Source: Alphaproteobacteria bacterium
Lineage (GTDB): Bacteria > Pseudomonadota > Alphaproteobacteria > TMED109
Reading direction: 5' to 3'
Assembly (NCBI GenBank): GCA_022819905.1
Contig: JAJEGJ010000087.1
Coordinates: forward strand, 1 to 64,000
DNA: 64,000 bases
Of this stretch, positions 20,944 through 29,352 are shown piece after piece. Positions within the stretch are counted from its first letter, which is position 1; the number at the start of each line of letters is the position of its first letter. The notes under the pieces are model-generated. The model worked only from the letters and a program-made list of their open reading frames with translations, was not told the DNA's origin and did no database searches. The position numbers and the translations under genes are program-made.

Positions 20944-21231
20944 ACGGTCGCCTCAATCTGCAAGAATGCCTCGCCATCGCAGGGTGCGCGCTACTACGAG
21001 CGCGATGGCTACTACGCCAAGGGAGATCTGGCGCACAAGTAGGCCAGCCGCTGGGCCGACAATGGCCCCGAGGCGCCCGGGCTAGCAGGACCGGTCGATA
21101 CGCATACCTTCCGGCAGATCATCGAAGGCAGGGCTACGGACGGGCCGCAGCTCGGCAGGCGCGGCAAAGACGGCGGGAGCAAGCGCCGCCCCGGCCGCAA
21201 TGTCATCGTTCTGAATGCACAAAAACACTGA
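20944..21231 (+). pseudogene. N-terminal remnant of a MobF (TrwC/TraI) relaxase
   Basis: A 95-codon frame reads 'VASICKNASPSQGARYYERD', then GYYAKGDLAHK, an in-frame TAG (21040-21042) where related proteins have Glu, then ASRWADNGPEAPGLAGPVD and 'TFRQIIEGRATDGPQLGRRG'. The paired tyrosines (YY..GYY) are the catalytic Tyr cluster of TrwC-type relaxases. The expected ATG has become ACG. The frame ends after 'RPGRNVIVLNAQKH', where the family continues with SAPKS. A dead fragment of a conjugation gene, brought in by an integrated plasmid or conjugative element. Confidence 0.85.
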
Positions 21232-21247
21232 GTTTTTGAGCAGCCTG

Positions 21248-21916
21248 TTAGCGCAAGTCGGCCGGACACGCACAATGGCGCCCGCTTGAAATGCGCCCTT
21301 CCAAGTTGTCCAGGCCTTCGCACAGAGACTCGATCTGCGCGGCCCAATCCTTCCCAGGCTCGCCGGCGAGCTTGGCGCAATAGCTTCCCGCCACCGCAAT
21401 CGCGTAGGACCTCACCTGAAAATCGACCTCCGCCGGACACCAAGAAAAGCCCAAGCTTGGCACAGTGTCTGGGTTAGCGTTCGGATAGTCGGGTATCTTG
21501 CACGGCCGGGCCGAAGCGATCCGTGCAACTTCTTCTGCCGCGATCCGCGCGGCCTCTTGTTCCCTTTCCCTTCGTGCTTCTTCCGCCCGGGCCGCATCCG
21601 CCGCATCCGCGGCCTCGACCATTTCAGGGGTAAACATGTCATCGGGACACGCACAGTGATCCCACTTTAGAAAGTTCAGCCCTCCGCACCATTCCTTCAC
21701 GCTTTCCTCGTTCCCGCGACAATGCGATATGGCCGCATTAATCGCATATTGCCTAAACTCCGGAGGGACGTCCGCCGAGCACCAAGAAAAGTCCAAGGAT
21801 TTGTAACTTGGGCGTTCGTCTGGCCAGCCCGGAATCTCGCACGGCCGCTCTGCTGCGGCCGGGACTGTCGCCAACAGTGCGCCGCACAGCGCGATTGCCC
21901 CAATCGTTGCCCTCAT
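21248..21916 (-). CDS. Secreted Cys-rich protein with a duplicated domain, unknown function
   Basis: A 222-residue protein with a signal peptide (MRATIGAIALCGALLATVPAA). Two homologous units follow. Unit 1 runs from 'ERPCEIPGWPDERPSYKSLD' through FSWCSADVPPEFRQYAINAA to HCACPDD; unit 2 from 'ARPCKIPDYPNANPD' through LGFSWCPAEVDFQVRSYAIAV to HCACPADL. Each carries six matching Cys (C-IP, SWC, one after the YAI helix, one before the LxNL motif, and C-x-C), so three disulphides per unit are likely. The linker is a charged Ala/Glu/Arg-rich helix. No known family was recognised. The start at 21916 has GGGAGAAG upstream. Confidence 0.8.
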   Translation of the reverse strand: MRATIGAIALCGALLATVPAAAERPCEIPGWPDERPSYKSLDFSWCSADVPPEFRQYAINAAISHCRGNEESVKEWCGGLNFLKWDHCACPDDMFTPEMVEAADAADAARAEEARREREQEAARIAAEEVARIASARPCKIPDYPNANPDTVPSLGFSWCPAEVDFQVRSYAIAVAGSYCAKLAGEPGKDWAAQIESLCEGLDNLEGRISSGRHCACPADLR

Positions 21917-21936
21917 AGCGCTTCTCCCAAGCTGCC

Positions 21937-22125
21937 TCACCACAAGCCCGGACGCGGCCCCAGCGGTTGCTCGACATACGCCGACGGGTGCCCGAGCCAA
22001 ATCCGGAAGAATCGTTCAGCGGTATAGCCTGCCACAAACAGCCATCGAACGCCCTCTTTGTTATCAATTACGAGTGTGATTAGGGAGTTCTTCCGCCGTA
22101 AATCCGTAAAATCTGACGTCGACAT
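21937..22125 (-). CDS. Small hypothetical protein
   Basis: A 62-residue frame (MSTSDFTDLRRKNSLITLVI...) that ends 20 bp before the start of the Cys-rich secreted protein gene. It has a plausible amphipathic composition, but the ribosome-binding site is weak and nothing similar is recalled. It may be a real small gene of the same operon or a chance frame. Confidence 0.35.
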   Translation of the reverse strand: MSTSDFTDLRRKNSLITLVIDNKEGVRWLFVAGYTAERFFRIWLGHPSAYVEQPLGPRPGLW

Positions 22126-22422
22126 TGGTGGTCGAGGTCTCGATTGGTATTCTCAGCGCGATGATCCCATTGCATCGGAGGGGCCACCGGGCGCGTGACG
22201 TCGATCCTGTACCGGCATGCGGCCCTCGGACGCGCCATGGGTTTCGGTATGGCTGCGACGTGGACGGCGAGCCGGTTCGGTGCGGGAGCGTCGAGCGCGG
22301 CGACCTGGGAGGGAAAGCTGTTACTGATCGGGCTGGAGACGCCGGCAGGAATGGCGTCGGTTTCCGGGCGACGGGCCAAACACCGCCGCCCGCCAGGTAA
22401 GGAAATCACCGGAGGAGCGGCC

Positions 22423-23739
22423 ATGTTCGACCGTCACCGAACACCTGCAGGACTGCTAGCTGCGACGCTGACATTTGCAACGCTGTTCATCTCTGTCCCC
22501 GCTGCCGCGCAAGAGGCCCATGGCGTCATTGCCTTCGGCACCGAAACCGGTCAGGACAACGGCGTGGCCTACGGCTTCGCGTGGAATTTCCCGACGAAAG
22601 ACACGGCCCATGCGGAGGCCGTGAGTGGCTGCATCTCCAGCGGCGGGACGAACTGCATGCAACTCGCCTGGTTCCAGGACGGCTGCGGGGCGCTGGCGAT
22701 GGACCAGCACGGCAATGCGCAGGGAAAGCCCGGGATGACGCTCGAGCAGGCGGAAGCGCGGGCGTTGCGTGCGTGTGAGGCGGCCGGTGGTTCCGAGTGC
22801 GACATCGTCGGTTCTCTGTGCGCCGCCCCGGGCGGCGAACCACGCACCTGGTCGGGCAGCGAAAGCGTCCTCCCGGTGCCAGACGCACAAACGACGGCCA
22901 CGGGGCCGGCGGACGACTCGCTTACCCGTGAAGAACGCGTCCGACTGCAGCAGGCGCTGACCGCCCTGGGATTCGACGCCGGTTCCGCCGACGGTCATTT
23001 CGGGTCCAGGACACGCGCGGCGATCTGGGACTGGCAGGAAGCCAACGGCCATGAAGCAACGGGCTATGTGACGCACGAACAGGCCGCGTCCCTTGCGGCG
23101 GTCGCTGCGTCAACAGGCGAGGAGCAGGAACCTCCCCGGGAAGCGGCTGACCATCCGTCCGGGGACTTGTTGACTTTTGGCCCGGCAACGGGACCGCGAT
23201 GTATCGAAGAGGAGGTCCCTGTCAAAGGATTCTGCTGGCATGAGATTGCCAACAAACCCGGATGCTTTCTCCTGACCGACTCTTATACCTTCGGCCATAA
23301 ACTGATAGGGGACTCACCCGACGCACTTCGTGCCGAGTTCCTGCGCGTACCACATACGTTTACTTGGTCCGGTGGCTGTCTCGGTGATGCCGCTCACGGA
23401 CGGGGAACGCTCAATTTCATGGTCAATCACCTAGATGGCCGGCTCCGCTACAGCGCAAGGGACGCGGGAGAGATGGCTCAGGGAAACAGGCAGGGACATT
23501 GGGTCAACCGCTGGACTTACGACCCTATTGACGACCGTCGGGTTCCCGAGGGCATTTGCGTCGACGAAGGCCAGTATGTTGACGGAAAAAAGAGCGGGAA
23601 GTGGGTGACTCGCTGCAACGACGGGACCAGTTCGGAAGGCTCATATGTGGACGGCGAGAAACACGGCCGCTGGGTCGAACGTTTCGAGGGGACGGTTAGG
23701 GAAGAAACTTATGTGAACGGCGAGTTGACAACCTACTAA
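22423..23739 (+). CDS. Secreted DUF4189 / peptidoglycan-binding / MORN-repeat protein
   Basis: A 438-residue protein; the start at 22423 has GGAGGAG upstream. Domains in order: signal peptide (to about 29, VPAAAQ); a DUF4189-type Cys-containing domain (HGVIAFGTETGQDNGVAYGF, CMQLAWFQDGCGALAM, ALRACEAAGG); a peptidoglycan-binding helix domain near 165-225 (LQQALTALGFDAGSADGHFG, RTRAAIWDWQEANG); and C-terminal MORN-like repeats (QGHWVNRW, EGQYVDGKKSGKWVTRC, EGSYVDGEKHGRWVERF). A cell-envelope protein is likely; the combination suggests sensing or anchoring at peptidoglycan, but no activity can be assigned. Confidence 0.82.
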   Translation: MFDRHRTPAGLLAATLTFATLFISVPAAAQEAHGVIAFGTETGQDNGVAYGFAWNFPTKDTAHAEAVSGCISSGGTNCMQLAWFQDGCGALAMDQHGNAQGKPGMTLEQAEARALRACEAAGGSECDIVGSLCAAPGGEPRTWSGSESVLPVPDAQTTATGPADDSLTREERVRLQQALTALGFDAGSADGHFGSRTRAAIWDWQEANGHEATGYVTHEQAASLAAVAASTGEEQEPPREAADHPSGDLLTFGPATGPRCIEEEVPVKGFCWHEIANKPGCFLLTDSYTFGHKLIGDSPDALRAEFLRVPHTFTWSGGCLGDAAHGRGTLNFMVNHLDGRLRYSARDAGEMAQGNRQGHWVNRWTYDPIDDRRVPEGICVDEGQYVDGKKSGKWVTRCNDGTSSEGSYVDGEKHGRWVERFEGTVREETYVNGELTTY

Positions 23740-24424
23740 CGACCTTGATGCGTGGTCTTGAACGCGCTTGAAGCCAAGCTGGAAGGCTTAAGTCAGCGGC
23801 GTGTTCTCCTGTTGCCGCTGTTGCATCGCACGTAGCTTCGTAAAGGCTTTCTCGGTTTGTTCCTGACCGGTCGAGACTCGATTTCTCACATCGCCCTCAC
23901 CGTCGGCGTGGAGCCGAACACCAAATCCAACCGCAGCCATCAGTCGCGGATACCGCTTTCGAACTGGCCGACCCGGTTCGTTACCAATACCCGCAACCGG
24001 GGAAATCTACTTCGGTACTGACCTGTCCGATCGTGGGTATGGCCTGACGGGGCGTCTTGACTTCGATGCCCCTGCGGAAGGATTGGCGCCGAACTACGAG
24101 GCCACAGAAGGTTGGAGACGTATCGGTGAAACCCGACATGCCGCAGTTGGGGGCAAGCGCAGCTGGAGACACAGTCAAAGGCAGAATTGTCCAAGTGAGT
24201 CGACAGCGCCGACCCAAGGATTTAGGCCCGTCCGAAAAAGGGCATGCCGTAGAGTCGAAGGCCGGGACCGAGTCCGGGGGATGGAGACACCAACCCCGCA
24301 TGGGGGACGGGACTTCGGCCGGATGCCCATGTGACTCGCCGGAGGCGCAGCCCTGATCCCAACGATCTTCTAGGGAACCCAGCCGACGGCAACCGGCTCT
24401 TGACGGGCAGCCGAAGGAGCTACT
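23740..24424. other. Intergenic region with one possible small reading frame
   Basis: No recognised gene over 685 bp. A 51-codon minus-strand frame at 23788-23942 ends '...EQTEKAFTKLRAMQQRQQEN TPLT', which has a protein-like composition and may be the tail of a lost gene. A weak hairpin (CAGCGGC 23794-23800, GCCGCTG 23814-23820) follows the upstream gene. Confidence 0.35.
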
Positions 24425-25186
24425 TCAGCCCGCCGGAATCTCCGGCGGCTCATGATCGCTGCAATCCGGCATCTTGTCCTTCTCCAGAATATGGGGCTTC
24501 GGGTTCCTTCCGTAGAAGATACGGGTGCCGAAAACTCGGATAGCCCAGAAGATGACGTAGGCCTTGCAGCCCATGCCTGACGCCAGCATACCCGCGAGCA
24601 TTGCCCTGTCCGAGAACAGCCGCATGTCGTCCGTGGGAGCGAGCCCGAGCACCTGCCACGCGACGTAGAGCCAGTCGTGAACGATGCAGGCTTCCAGGTG
24701 CCGCCCTACACGGCCTACGTACCAGCGGAAGACAGGGGGCACGGAAGCAAGGTCGGTAACCGTTCCCCATGGGACACTGATGGTCAGGATCCTGTCGCCA
24801 TCCAGTTCAACGCATACGTCATACTGCCTGGCGACAAGGTATTGCTCTTCCGGGCCGAAACGGGGGTCGCGCTCTTGCATACGCGCGAGGCACAAGTCGG
24901 TCTTGAACCAAAATCCGGTAATGCACTTCCAGCCAGGGTTGGGATAGGGGGAAGCGGAAAGTGTGCGCGGTTGGTCGCATGCGCGGGGGTTTCTTCGCTG
25001 TTTCAAGACCGTCCACCAACGGCAGGAAATGAGGGCAAAAGCGAAAAGAACGATGGCAATCTTTGCGATCCAGTGTCCTGCTCCCCGAATGTTCTCGAGA
25101 ACCAGGTCGGGAGGGCAGACAGCCAGCAGCCCGGCGCCAGCGGCCGCCAGGACGATTGCGGAATAGATCGTTGCGCTACGGATCAT
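24425..25186 (-). CDS. Membrane-anchored DUF1353 protein
   Basis: A 253-residue protein: two N-terminal hydrophobic helices (residues about 5-24 and 36-56) followed by the DUF1353 core, 'VPWGTVTDLASVPPVFRWYV' and then HLEACIVHDWLY, a pattern best known from small phage and prophage proteins of unknown role. The C-terminal part has another hydrophobic stretch near 'CKAYVIFWAIRVFGTRIFYG'. The start has GGGGGA upstream. It lies among mobile-element fossils and could be phage-derived cargo. Confidence 0.75.
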   Translation of the reverse strand: MIRSATIYSAIVLAAAGAGLLAVCPPDLVLENIRGAGHWIAKIAIVLFAFALISCRWWTVLKQRRNPRACDQPRTLSASPYPNPGWKCITGFWFKTDLCLARMQERDPRFGPEEQYLVARQYDVCVELDGDRILTISVPWGTVTDLASVPPVFRWYVGRVGRHLEACIVHDWLYVAWQVLGLAPTDDMRLFSDRAMLAGMLASGMGCKAYVIFWAIRVFGTRIFYGRNPKPHILEKDKMPDCSDHEPPEIPAG

Positions 25187-25278
25187 GGCGGAGTCCCCCT
25201 TTGTCTCTCGTTTGACCCCGAAGCGGTTGGCGGCAAATGTCGAGCGAGAGGATGCCTGAAGGGAACTGCGAGAAGTTG

Positions 25279-25440
25279 GCTCGTTCGCGGTCGGCCGTCC
25301 ACCGCTCCCTCCCGCATCCGGCTGTCGTGATACCGAACAGTGCCCTCACTGATACCCAGAAGACGGGCCACATCGCTCTTCGTGCGACCCCGTTCCAGTA
25401 ATGCTGCCATCGAATTGCATGCCTCTCGATCAAGACGGCC
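25279..25440 (-). mobile_element. N-terminal fragment of an IS21-like transposase
   Basis: The frame reads 'LDREACNSMAALLERGRTKS' then DVARLLGISEGTVRYHDSRM and EGAVDGRPRTSQ, the N-terminal helix-turn-helix region typical of IstA-like transposases. After this point the frame continues as unrelated sequence, with no DDE domain, so only a remnant survives. The family name is from memory of the motif. Confidence 0.5.
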
Positions 25441-25523
25441 CGTCGTCCTCTTCCGGCAGATCGCCCACCGGGACATCGATGCAGACCAGACGACACCTCG
25501 TAAATCTGGGTGTCGCCTTACGC

Positions 25524-25675
25524 ATCAATTAACCTGTCGCTGTACACTTGGACCGCAACGGCGACGACGGCCTCCCGCTCCGTGACAGACGACACCGCCA
25601 CCATGACGACGACCGGTGGGACGACGACTAGATCCTGCCCGCCGGCCGGAGCCCGCTCCCAGCGGGCTCCGGCCG
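25524..25675 (+). other. C-terminal gene fragment followed by a perfect 15-bp hairpin
   Basis: A short plus-strand frame reads 'HLDRNGDDGLPLRDRRHRHH' followed by DDDRWDDD and a TAG at 25628-25630, an acidic His-rich tail like an EF-hand-type loop. About 12 bp later is a perfect hairpin, CGGCCGGAGCCCGCT (25643-25657), loop CCC, AGCGGGCTCCGGCCG (25661-25675). There is no T-run. It looks like the 3' end and terminator of a gene whose body is gone. Confidence 0.45.
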
Positions 25676-26027
25676 CGACGCATCACCTGTCTGGAACACC
25701 TCGCGAGATGCATCCGACCGTACCGGAACTGGTCCCTTGGTCCAATCAGCCCATCCGGGTCAAGCCACCGCACCTCGTCGACGACAAGGCCGACCGGCGG
25801 CCCCGGCGGCGCGGTCCTTGGCCAATTGCCCGACCGGGCCGCTGTCGATGTGCCTGCAAGGTGGATTTCGGATCGGGACAATGCAAATCAACACGGACCG
25901 TCCGGGCGTCGGTGCCGCGAACGTTGATTCTGGGAATCCGGGACACTTTTGTTGACTCAGTTGGCCTGACGGGAACGAGAAAATCCCAGCCCGCCCTCCA
26001 CCGGAGGCTCGACGATCAGGTCTTTTA

Positions 26028-26740
26028 CGAATACCTCGCCAAGTCAGCTCTTTCGTCGATCCAATGCCAGCGGCAAAGATGGAAGGAGCAGAAACCTATG
26101 ATGATCCCCAACACGATCATGATCGTCACCATCAAGCCCAGGATCCAGATACCTTCGTATCCCGAGAAGGCGAAGACGATGAAGCCTGCGACCTGCACGG
26201 CCGTCGTGGTGAGAAAACCATGGCCGATCGACCGAAAGGCGTAGCGAACGGCCCCGTCTCACAGAAGGCGGTCGCTCCAAGCCTTCGTGTATTTCGTCAT
26301 GAAATGGATCGTGTCGTCGACAATGATCCCGAATGCGGTCACAGTCGTCATCGCTGCCGGAAAGCTCACCTGACCAACAAGATAGCCCCAGAGGCCAAAG
26401 CCCATCGCCGGGGAGATTAAATTCGGTACGGGGCTGATGAGACCCAAGCGCAGGCTGCGGAAGACCCAGACCAGAATCAACGATATGGCGGCCATTCCGA
26501 TCATCGTCCCCCGCAAGATGCTCTCCATATTGCGCTGGGCAGGGTGCGCGAAAATCATGATGAACCCCGAAGCCTCACCTGTCAGCCCGGGGGCGTTGGC
26601 GGCGACCCACGCTTACGCACGGGCGTCGAGCGCCCGCATGTCCGGTGCTGAAACGTCAGTGACCGTCACAGTCATGCGCGTGGCCAACCTAGCGACGTCG
26701 ATGCGGTCGTTGAGGTCACGCCCTAACGGCAGCCATCCCA
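26028..26740 (-). pseudogene. C-terminal remnant of an MMPL/RND-superfamily exporter
   Basis: Minus-strand frames join to 'GRDLNDRIDVARLATRMTVT', DVSAPDMRALDARA, a TAA stop, AWVAANAPGL, 'IFAHPAQRNMESILRG', then a run of membrane helices up to 'GIIVDDTIHFMTKYTKAW', a frameshift near 26265-26278, then VRYAFRSIGHGFLTTTAVQV and 'GLMVTIMIVLGIIIGF'. VDDTIHFMTKY is diagnostic of the MMPL-type exporters of proteobacteria. The N-terminal half is missing. One stop plus one frameshift show that the gene is dead. Confidence 0.85.
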
Positions 26741-26743
26741 TTG

Positions 26744-27400
26744 TCAAGGCGTCATCATCTCTCTGCCAGATGGCTCGGCGTCATGCTTGTCCTCTGGAAG
26801 TGTCGCCGGAATTGCTTGTGCCGAGAAATCCTGCGGGTTGATTTCAAACACCTCCTTTACGAAAAGATAGAGAAATGCTAGGGACAAAACTAGAATCACA
26901 ACGCCAGTAACGGCTGAAGTCACTTGAAGCTTTTGCAGAGAAAGTGTGAGTTCAATTTTTTCTCTCACTGACGATTGTGGGTCATGGGTCAGTATCTTTT
27001 GTTCCACGTCTGCTGGCTTTCGCAAGGCTGCTTTCACTTCGATTATGCTGAGGTAAATTCCTACGCCGACCACACCAAGAACAAGAACAGTGAGACAATA
27101 CGCCGTAATCAATTGCCACTCAAGTGCCGACATTGCATGTTTTCGAAGAGCTTGCTGATGGTTGAAGAACTCCACCCAACTCTCGTTGTAGGCGTCAATG
27201 GCCGCCTTAGCTTTCGGGTCAATTGGTGGTTGCAGTTGTGCTAGTAACGTCTTCTTCTCTTCCTCCATAGCCTCAAGCGCAACCAAGGCTTCCTGCAACT
27301 TCTGGGCATCTGAAATGTTTTCCTGAGGACTTGCGACTCCAGGAAAATACAGAAATAGGATCGCAACAGTTAGTCGCAAGTACACTGGGGCGGTTTCCAA
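26744..27400 (-). CDS. Hypothetical membrane protein with signal peptide, AT-richer
   Basis: A 218-residue protein with a signal sequence (METAPVYLRLTVAILFLYFPGVAS), a Lys/Glu-rich helix near 30-90 that could form a coiled coil (ALVALEAMEEEKKTLLAQLQ), and two membrane helices near 95-118 (WQLITAYCLTVLVLGVVGVG) and 160-185. The C-terminus is acidic and probably cytoplasmic or periplasmic depending on topology. No family recognised. Base composition is clearly lower in GC than the flanking genes, a sign of recent acquisition. Its start overlaps the end of the upstream gene by 31 bp, so the two are probably co-transcribed. Confidence 0.65.
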   Translation of the reverse strand: METAPVYLRLTVAILFLYFPGVASPQENISDAQKLQEALVALEAMEEEKKTLLAQLQPPIDPKAKAAIDAYNESWVEFFNHQQALRKHAMSALEWQLITAYCLTVLVLGVVGVGIYLSIIEVKAALRKPADVEQKILTHDPQSSVREKIELTLSLQKLQVTSAVTGVVILVLSLAFLYLFVKEVFEINPQDFSAQAIPATLPEDKHDAEPSGREMMTP

Positions 27401-28143
27401 AGCTCAAAATGTCTGCAGTAACTGGGAAACTTCTTTCCGTTTGGGCAATCTGGAGAACTCCTGACAACAATCGGATGTCGAACTTTGCGAAGGGTGACCG
27501 GCACCGTGTTACTAGGCACGGATATACCGCGCTCATAGAGTTCTTTCAGACGCTTCAATTCTGCCGCATTTAGCGTTCCCAATCGGCTCACCAAATCGCG
27601 AAATTCCTGCTCTTGATGTTGTGTATGTCCAGGCAGTGATTTGTCCAAGGAAGTCAGGATGCCGCCGAAGTCGAACGGCTCTCCGTCTGAGCCTCGAAAT
27701 GTCTGTGCGTTAGAGTCAAAGACGGGAACTTGAATAACCAAACCGGCACCGAAGTCGATGTGCGACCTCCTATTGACAGTGGACCGTCGCGTTGACCAAT
27801 GTGCCATATCGTCTCCTGATATAATTCCTAGGACAACGCGGTCCCTTAACTGCCGGTAGATGTCGGCCGGAATACCGGTGGCCTCGGCATCAAGGTCGAT
27901 TGTCGAGATCGTACCGCCGCGCGGGGTGACGACCGACACCCCAGCGCCTTCGAAGGTCGACAGCATCCCCGCTATGTTGTCGTCATATGGCAGCCCAATC
28001 CCGAGTTTAGCGTCAAGGTTTGGGAGTATCACGATCTGTCCGTCGGCAATGGCAGCGACTGGAAATTGGCACAAGACGATAGTTGACAAGCAGCGCATAG
28101 CTGGACTGAACAAAGAAGTGCGCAGTACTGATAAACTCATCAT
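27370..28143 (-). CDS. Hypothetical secreted protein, AT-richer
   Basis: A protein of about 257 residues if started at ATG 28143 (MMSLSVLRTSLFSPAMRCL), which gives a signal-peptide-like N-terminus ending AAIADG; starts at 28098 or at 28332 (better Shine-Dalgarno, GAGAGGG) are alternatives. The mature part has 'QIVILPNLDAKLGIGLPYDD', 'PRGGTISTIDLDAEATGI' and 'DIYRQLRDRVVLGIISGDD', and ends with a Cys-containing tail (CRHFELWKPPQCTCD). No family recognised. It overlaps the downstream membrane protein gene, and the pair shares a lower GC content. Confidence 0.6.
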   Translation of the reverse strand: MMSLSVLRTSLFSPAMRCLSTIVLCQFPVAAIADGQIVILPNLDAKLGIGLPYDDNIAGMLSTFEGAGVSVVTPRGGTISTIDLDAEATGIPADIYRQLRDRVVLGIISGDDMAHWSTRRSTVNRRSHIDFGAGLVIQVPVFDSNAQTFRGSDGEPFDFGGILTSLDKSLPGHTQHQEQEFRDLVSRLGTLNAAELKRLKELYERGISVPSNTVPVTLRKVRHPIVVRSSPDCPNGKKFPSYCRHFELWKPPQCTCD

Positions 28144-28359
28144 TGGAGCAAAACAATTTATGGTAGTGCACAACACGCTATGGCTTAGTGGAAAAGTGGC
28201 GGCGTTACAATATCGGCTGAGTCTTTGGCCCAGCCGCCTCCAGGTGCAGGTATAGCCAAGGTCGTGATTCCGGTCACGACACCGCTTCTCTTCAATATCC
28301 GCTAACCACCCCACTGCATCGAAACTCATCATTGTGAAGAGTCCCTCTCAACCACATGA

Positions 28360-28527
28360 TTATTGTATCACGTAACGAGGATTCGCCCCATTTGACCGGA
28401 TGTTCCGATTTGCCCACCTTACGTCAGCGCCGACTCCATGACGTTCGCGTCCGATAGGTGTCTTCGGGATCGCGTCGATTAGTCGCTCCTGCGAACGCTC
28501 AGGGGGATTACCCAACCTACTTGACAT
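28360..28527 (-). CDS. Possible 55-residue protein with a strong ribosome-binding site
   Basis: A short frame, MSSRLGNPPERSQERLIDAI..., ends 27 bp before the 28332 ATG of the next reading frame. Its start is preceded by AGGAATAGGAGAACGGC, a good Shine-Dalgarno at normal spacing, which is the main reason to list it. It may be a leader or a small gene of the same low-GC unit. Confidence 0.35.
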   Translation of the reverse strand: MSSRLGNPPERSQERLIDAIPKTPIGRERHGVGADVRWANRNIRSNGANPRYVIQ

Positions 28528-28560
28528 GCCGTTCTCCTATTCCTGCATTTCTCCTAGCTT

Positions 28561-28675
28561 GATAAGAGCCCACACCCCCGGTCAGGTACCGTCTGGACCA
28601 CCCGCACCGCGAATGCAACCCCTCGGTTACTGTCGTGACGAAGCCCTCGCGACCACGGGGGTGTGGGCTCTTATC
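28561..28675. repeat. 115-bp element with perfect 20-bp terminal inverted repeats (MITE-like)
   Basis: The left end 28561-28580 (GATAAGAGCCCACACCCCCG) is the exact reverse complement of 28656-28675, with 75 bp between them. No frame inside codes for anything recognisable, and no clear target-site duplication flanks it. The structure fits a miniature inverted-repeat element or a very long hairpin; no second copy was seen in the window. Confidence 0.75.
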
Positions 28676-28862
28676 CCAATGTGGGTTCGTCAACAGGTCG
28701 TCGAAAGCTTGCTCAAGTGAGTAGCAATGTAACTTATCGTCGGACGCTTCTCGCAGGGCTCGTCGTCATGACGCGGGGCGAATTGCGTCTCAGGGATGCG
28801 CAGCCGGCCGGTCGACGGTAGCGTGATACGTCGCAACGACCCGTCGCCAGAGGGGAAACCCG

Positions 28863-29135
28863 ATGAACAAGGCCGACCTATCTGCCCGCGCGGCCACCCG
28901 CACGTCCATGTCCAAGCCAAGCGCCGACGCCACGGTGAGCGGCATGTTCTCGACCATCGCCGATACTCTTGCCAGTAGCGAGACCGTGACGATGGCTCGC
29001 TTCGGAACCTTCTCGATGAGGTCGCGGCTGGCGCGCCAGGGCCGAAACCCCGAGGCCGGCGAGAGAATTGCCATCGCCGCCTCAAACTCGCCTTCCTTCA
29101 AGGCCGGCAAGACCCTTCGCGACATCGTCAACTAG
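28863..29135 (+). CDS. HU-family DNA-binding protein
   Basis: A complete 90-residue HU protein: 'MNKADLSARAATRTSMSKPS' at the N-terminus, the hydrophobic core helix, then 'ETVTMARFGTFSMRSRLARQ', GRNPEAGERIAIAAS with the DNA-bending arm proline, and 'SPSFKAGKTLRDIVN'. An AGGGGAAA ribosome-binding site precedes the ATG. The N-terminal half is divergent (several Ser/Thr replacements) compared with housekeeping HU. It sits alone between mobile remnants, so it may be an element-encoded nucleoid protein rather than the main HU. Confidence 0.93.
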   Translation: MNKADLSARAATRTSMSKPSADATVSGMFSTIADTLASSETVTMARFGTFSMRSRLARQGRNPEAGERIAIAASNSPSFKAGKTLRDIVN

Positions 29136-29352
29136 CGGCCGAGGTAAAACCGTATTTCGTTGCGCTCCTCCGACGAGGCAACAAGTGGCAACTCGATCTG
29201 ATGCCCCCGATGCCATCAACTTTCCATTACGTGTCCGTAGGATTGGTCGAAGGCCGGCGCAGCTTCCGAGTCTGACAGTACAGCAGATCCGATGCTCGGC
29301 CCGCATGAAATGACCCGGCGAACGGGCACCTGCCACGAAGCGCCCACTTGAA

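Noticed and set aside
25643-25675. Classic intrinsic terminator on either strand.
   Set aside because: The 15-bp stem is perfect, but neither side has a T-run, so it is listed as a hairpin following a gene fragment.
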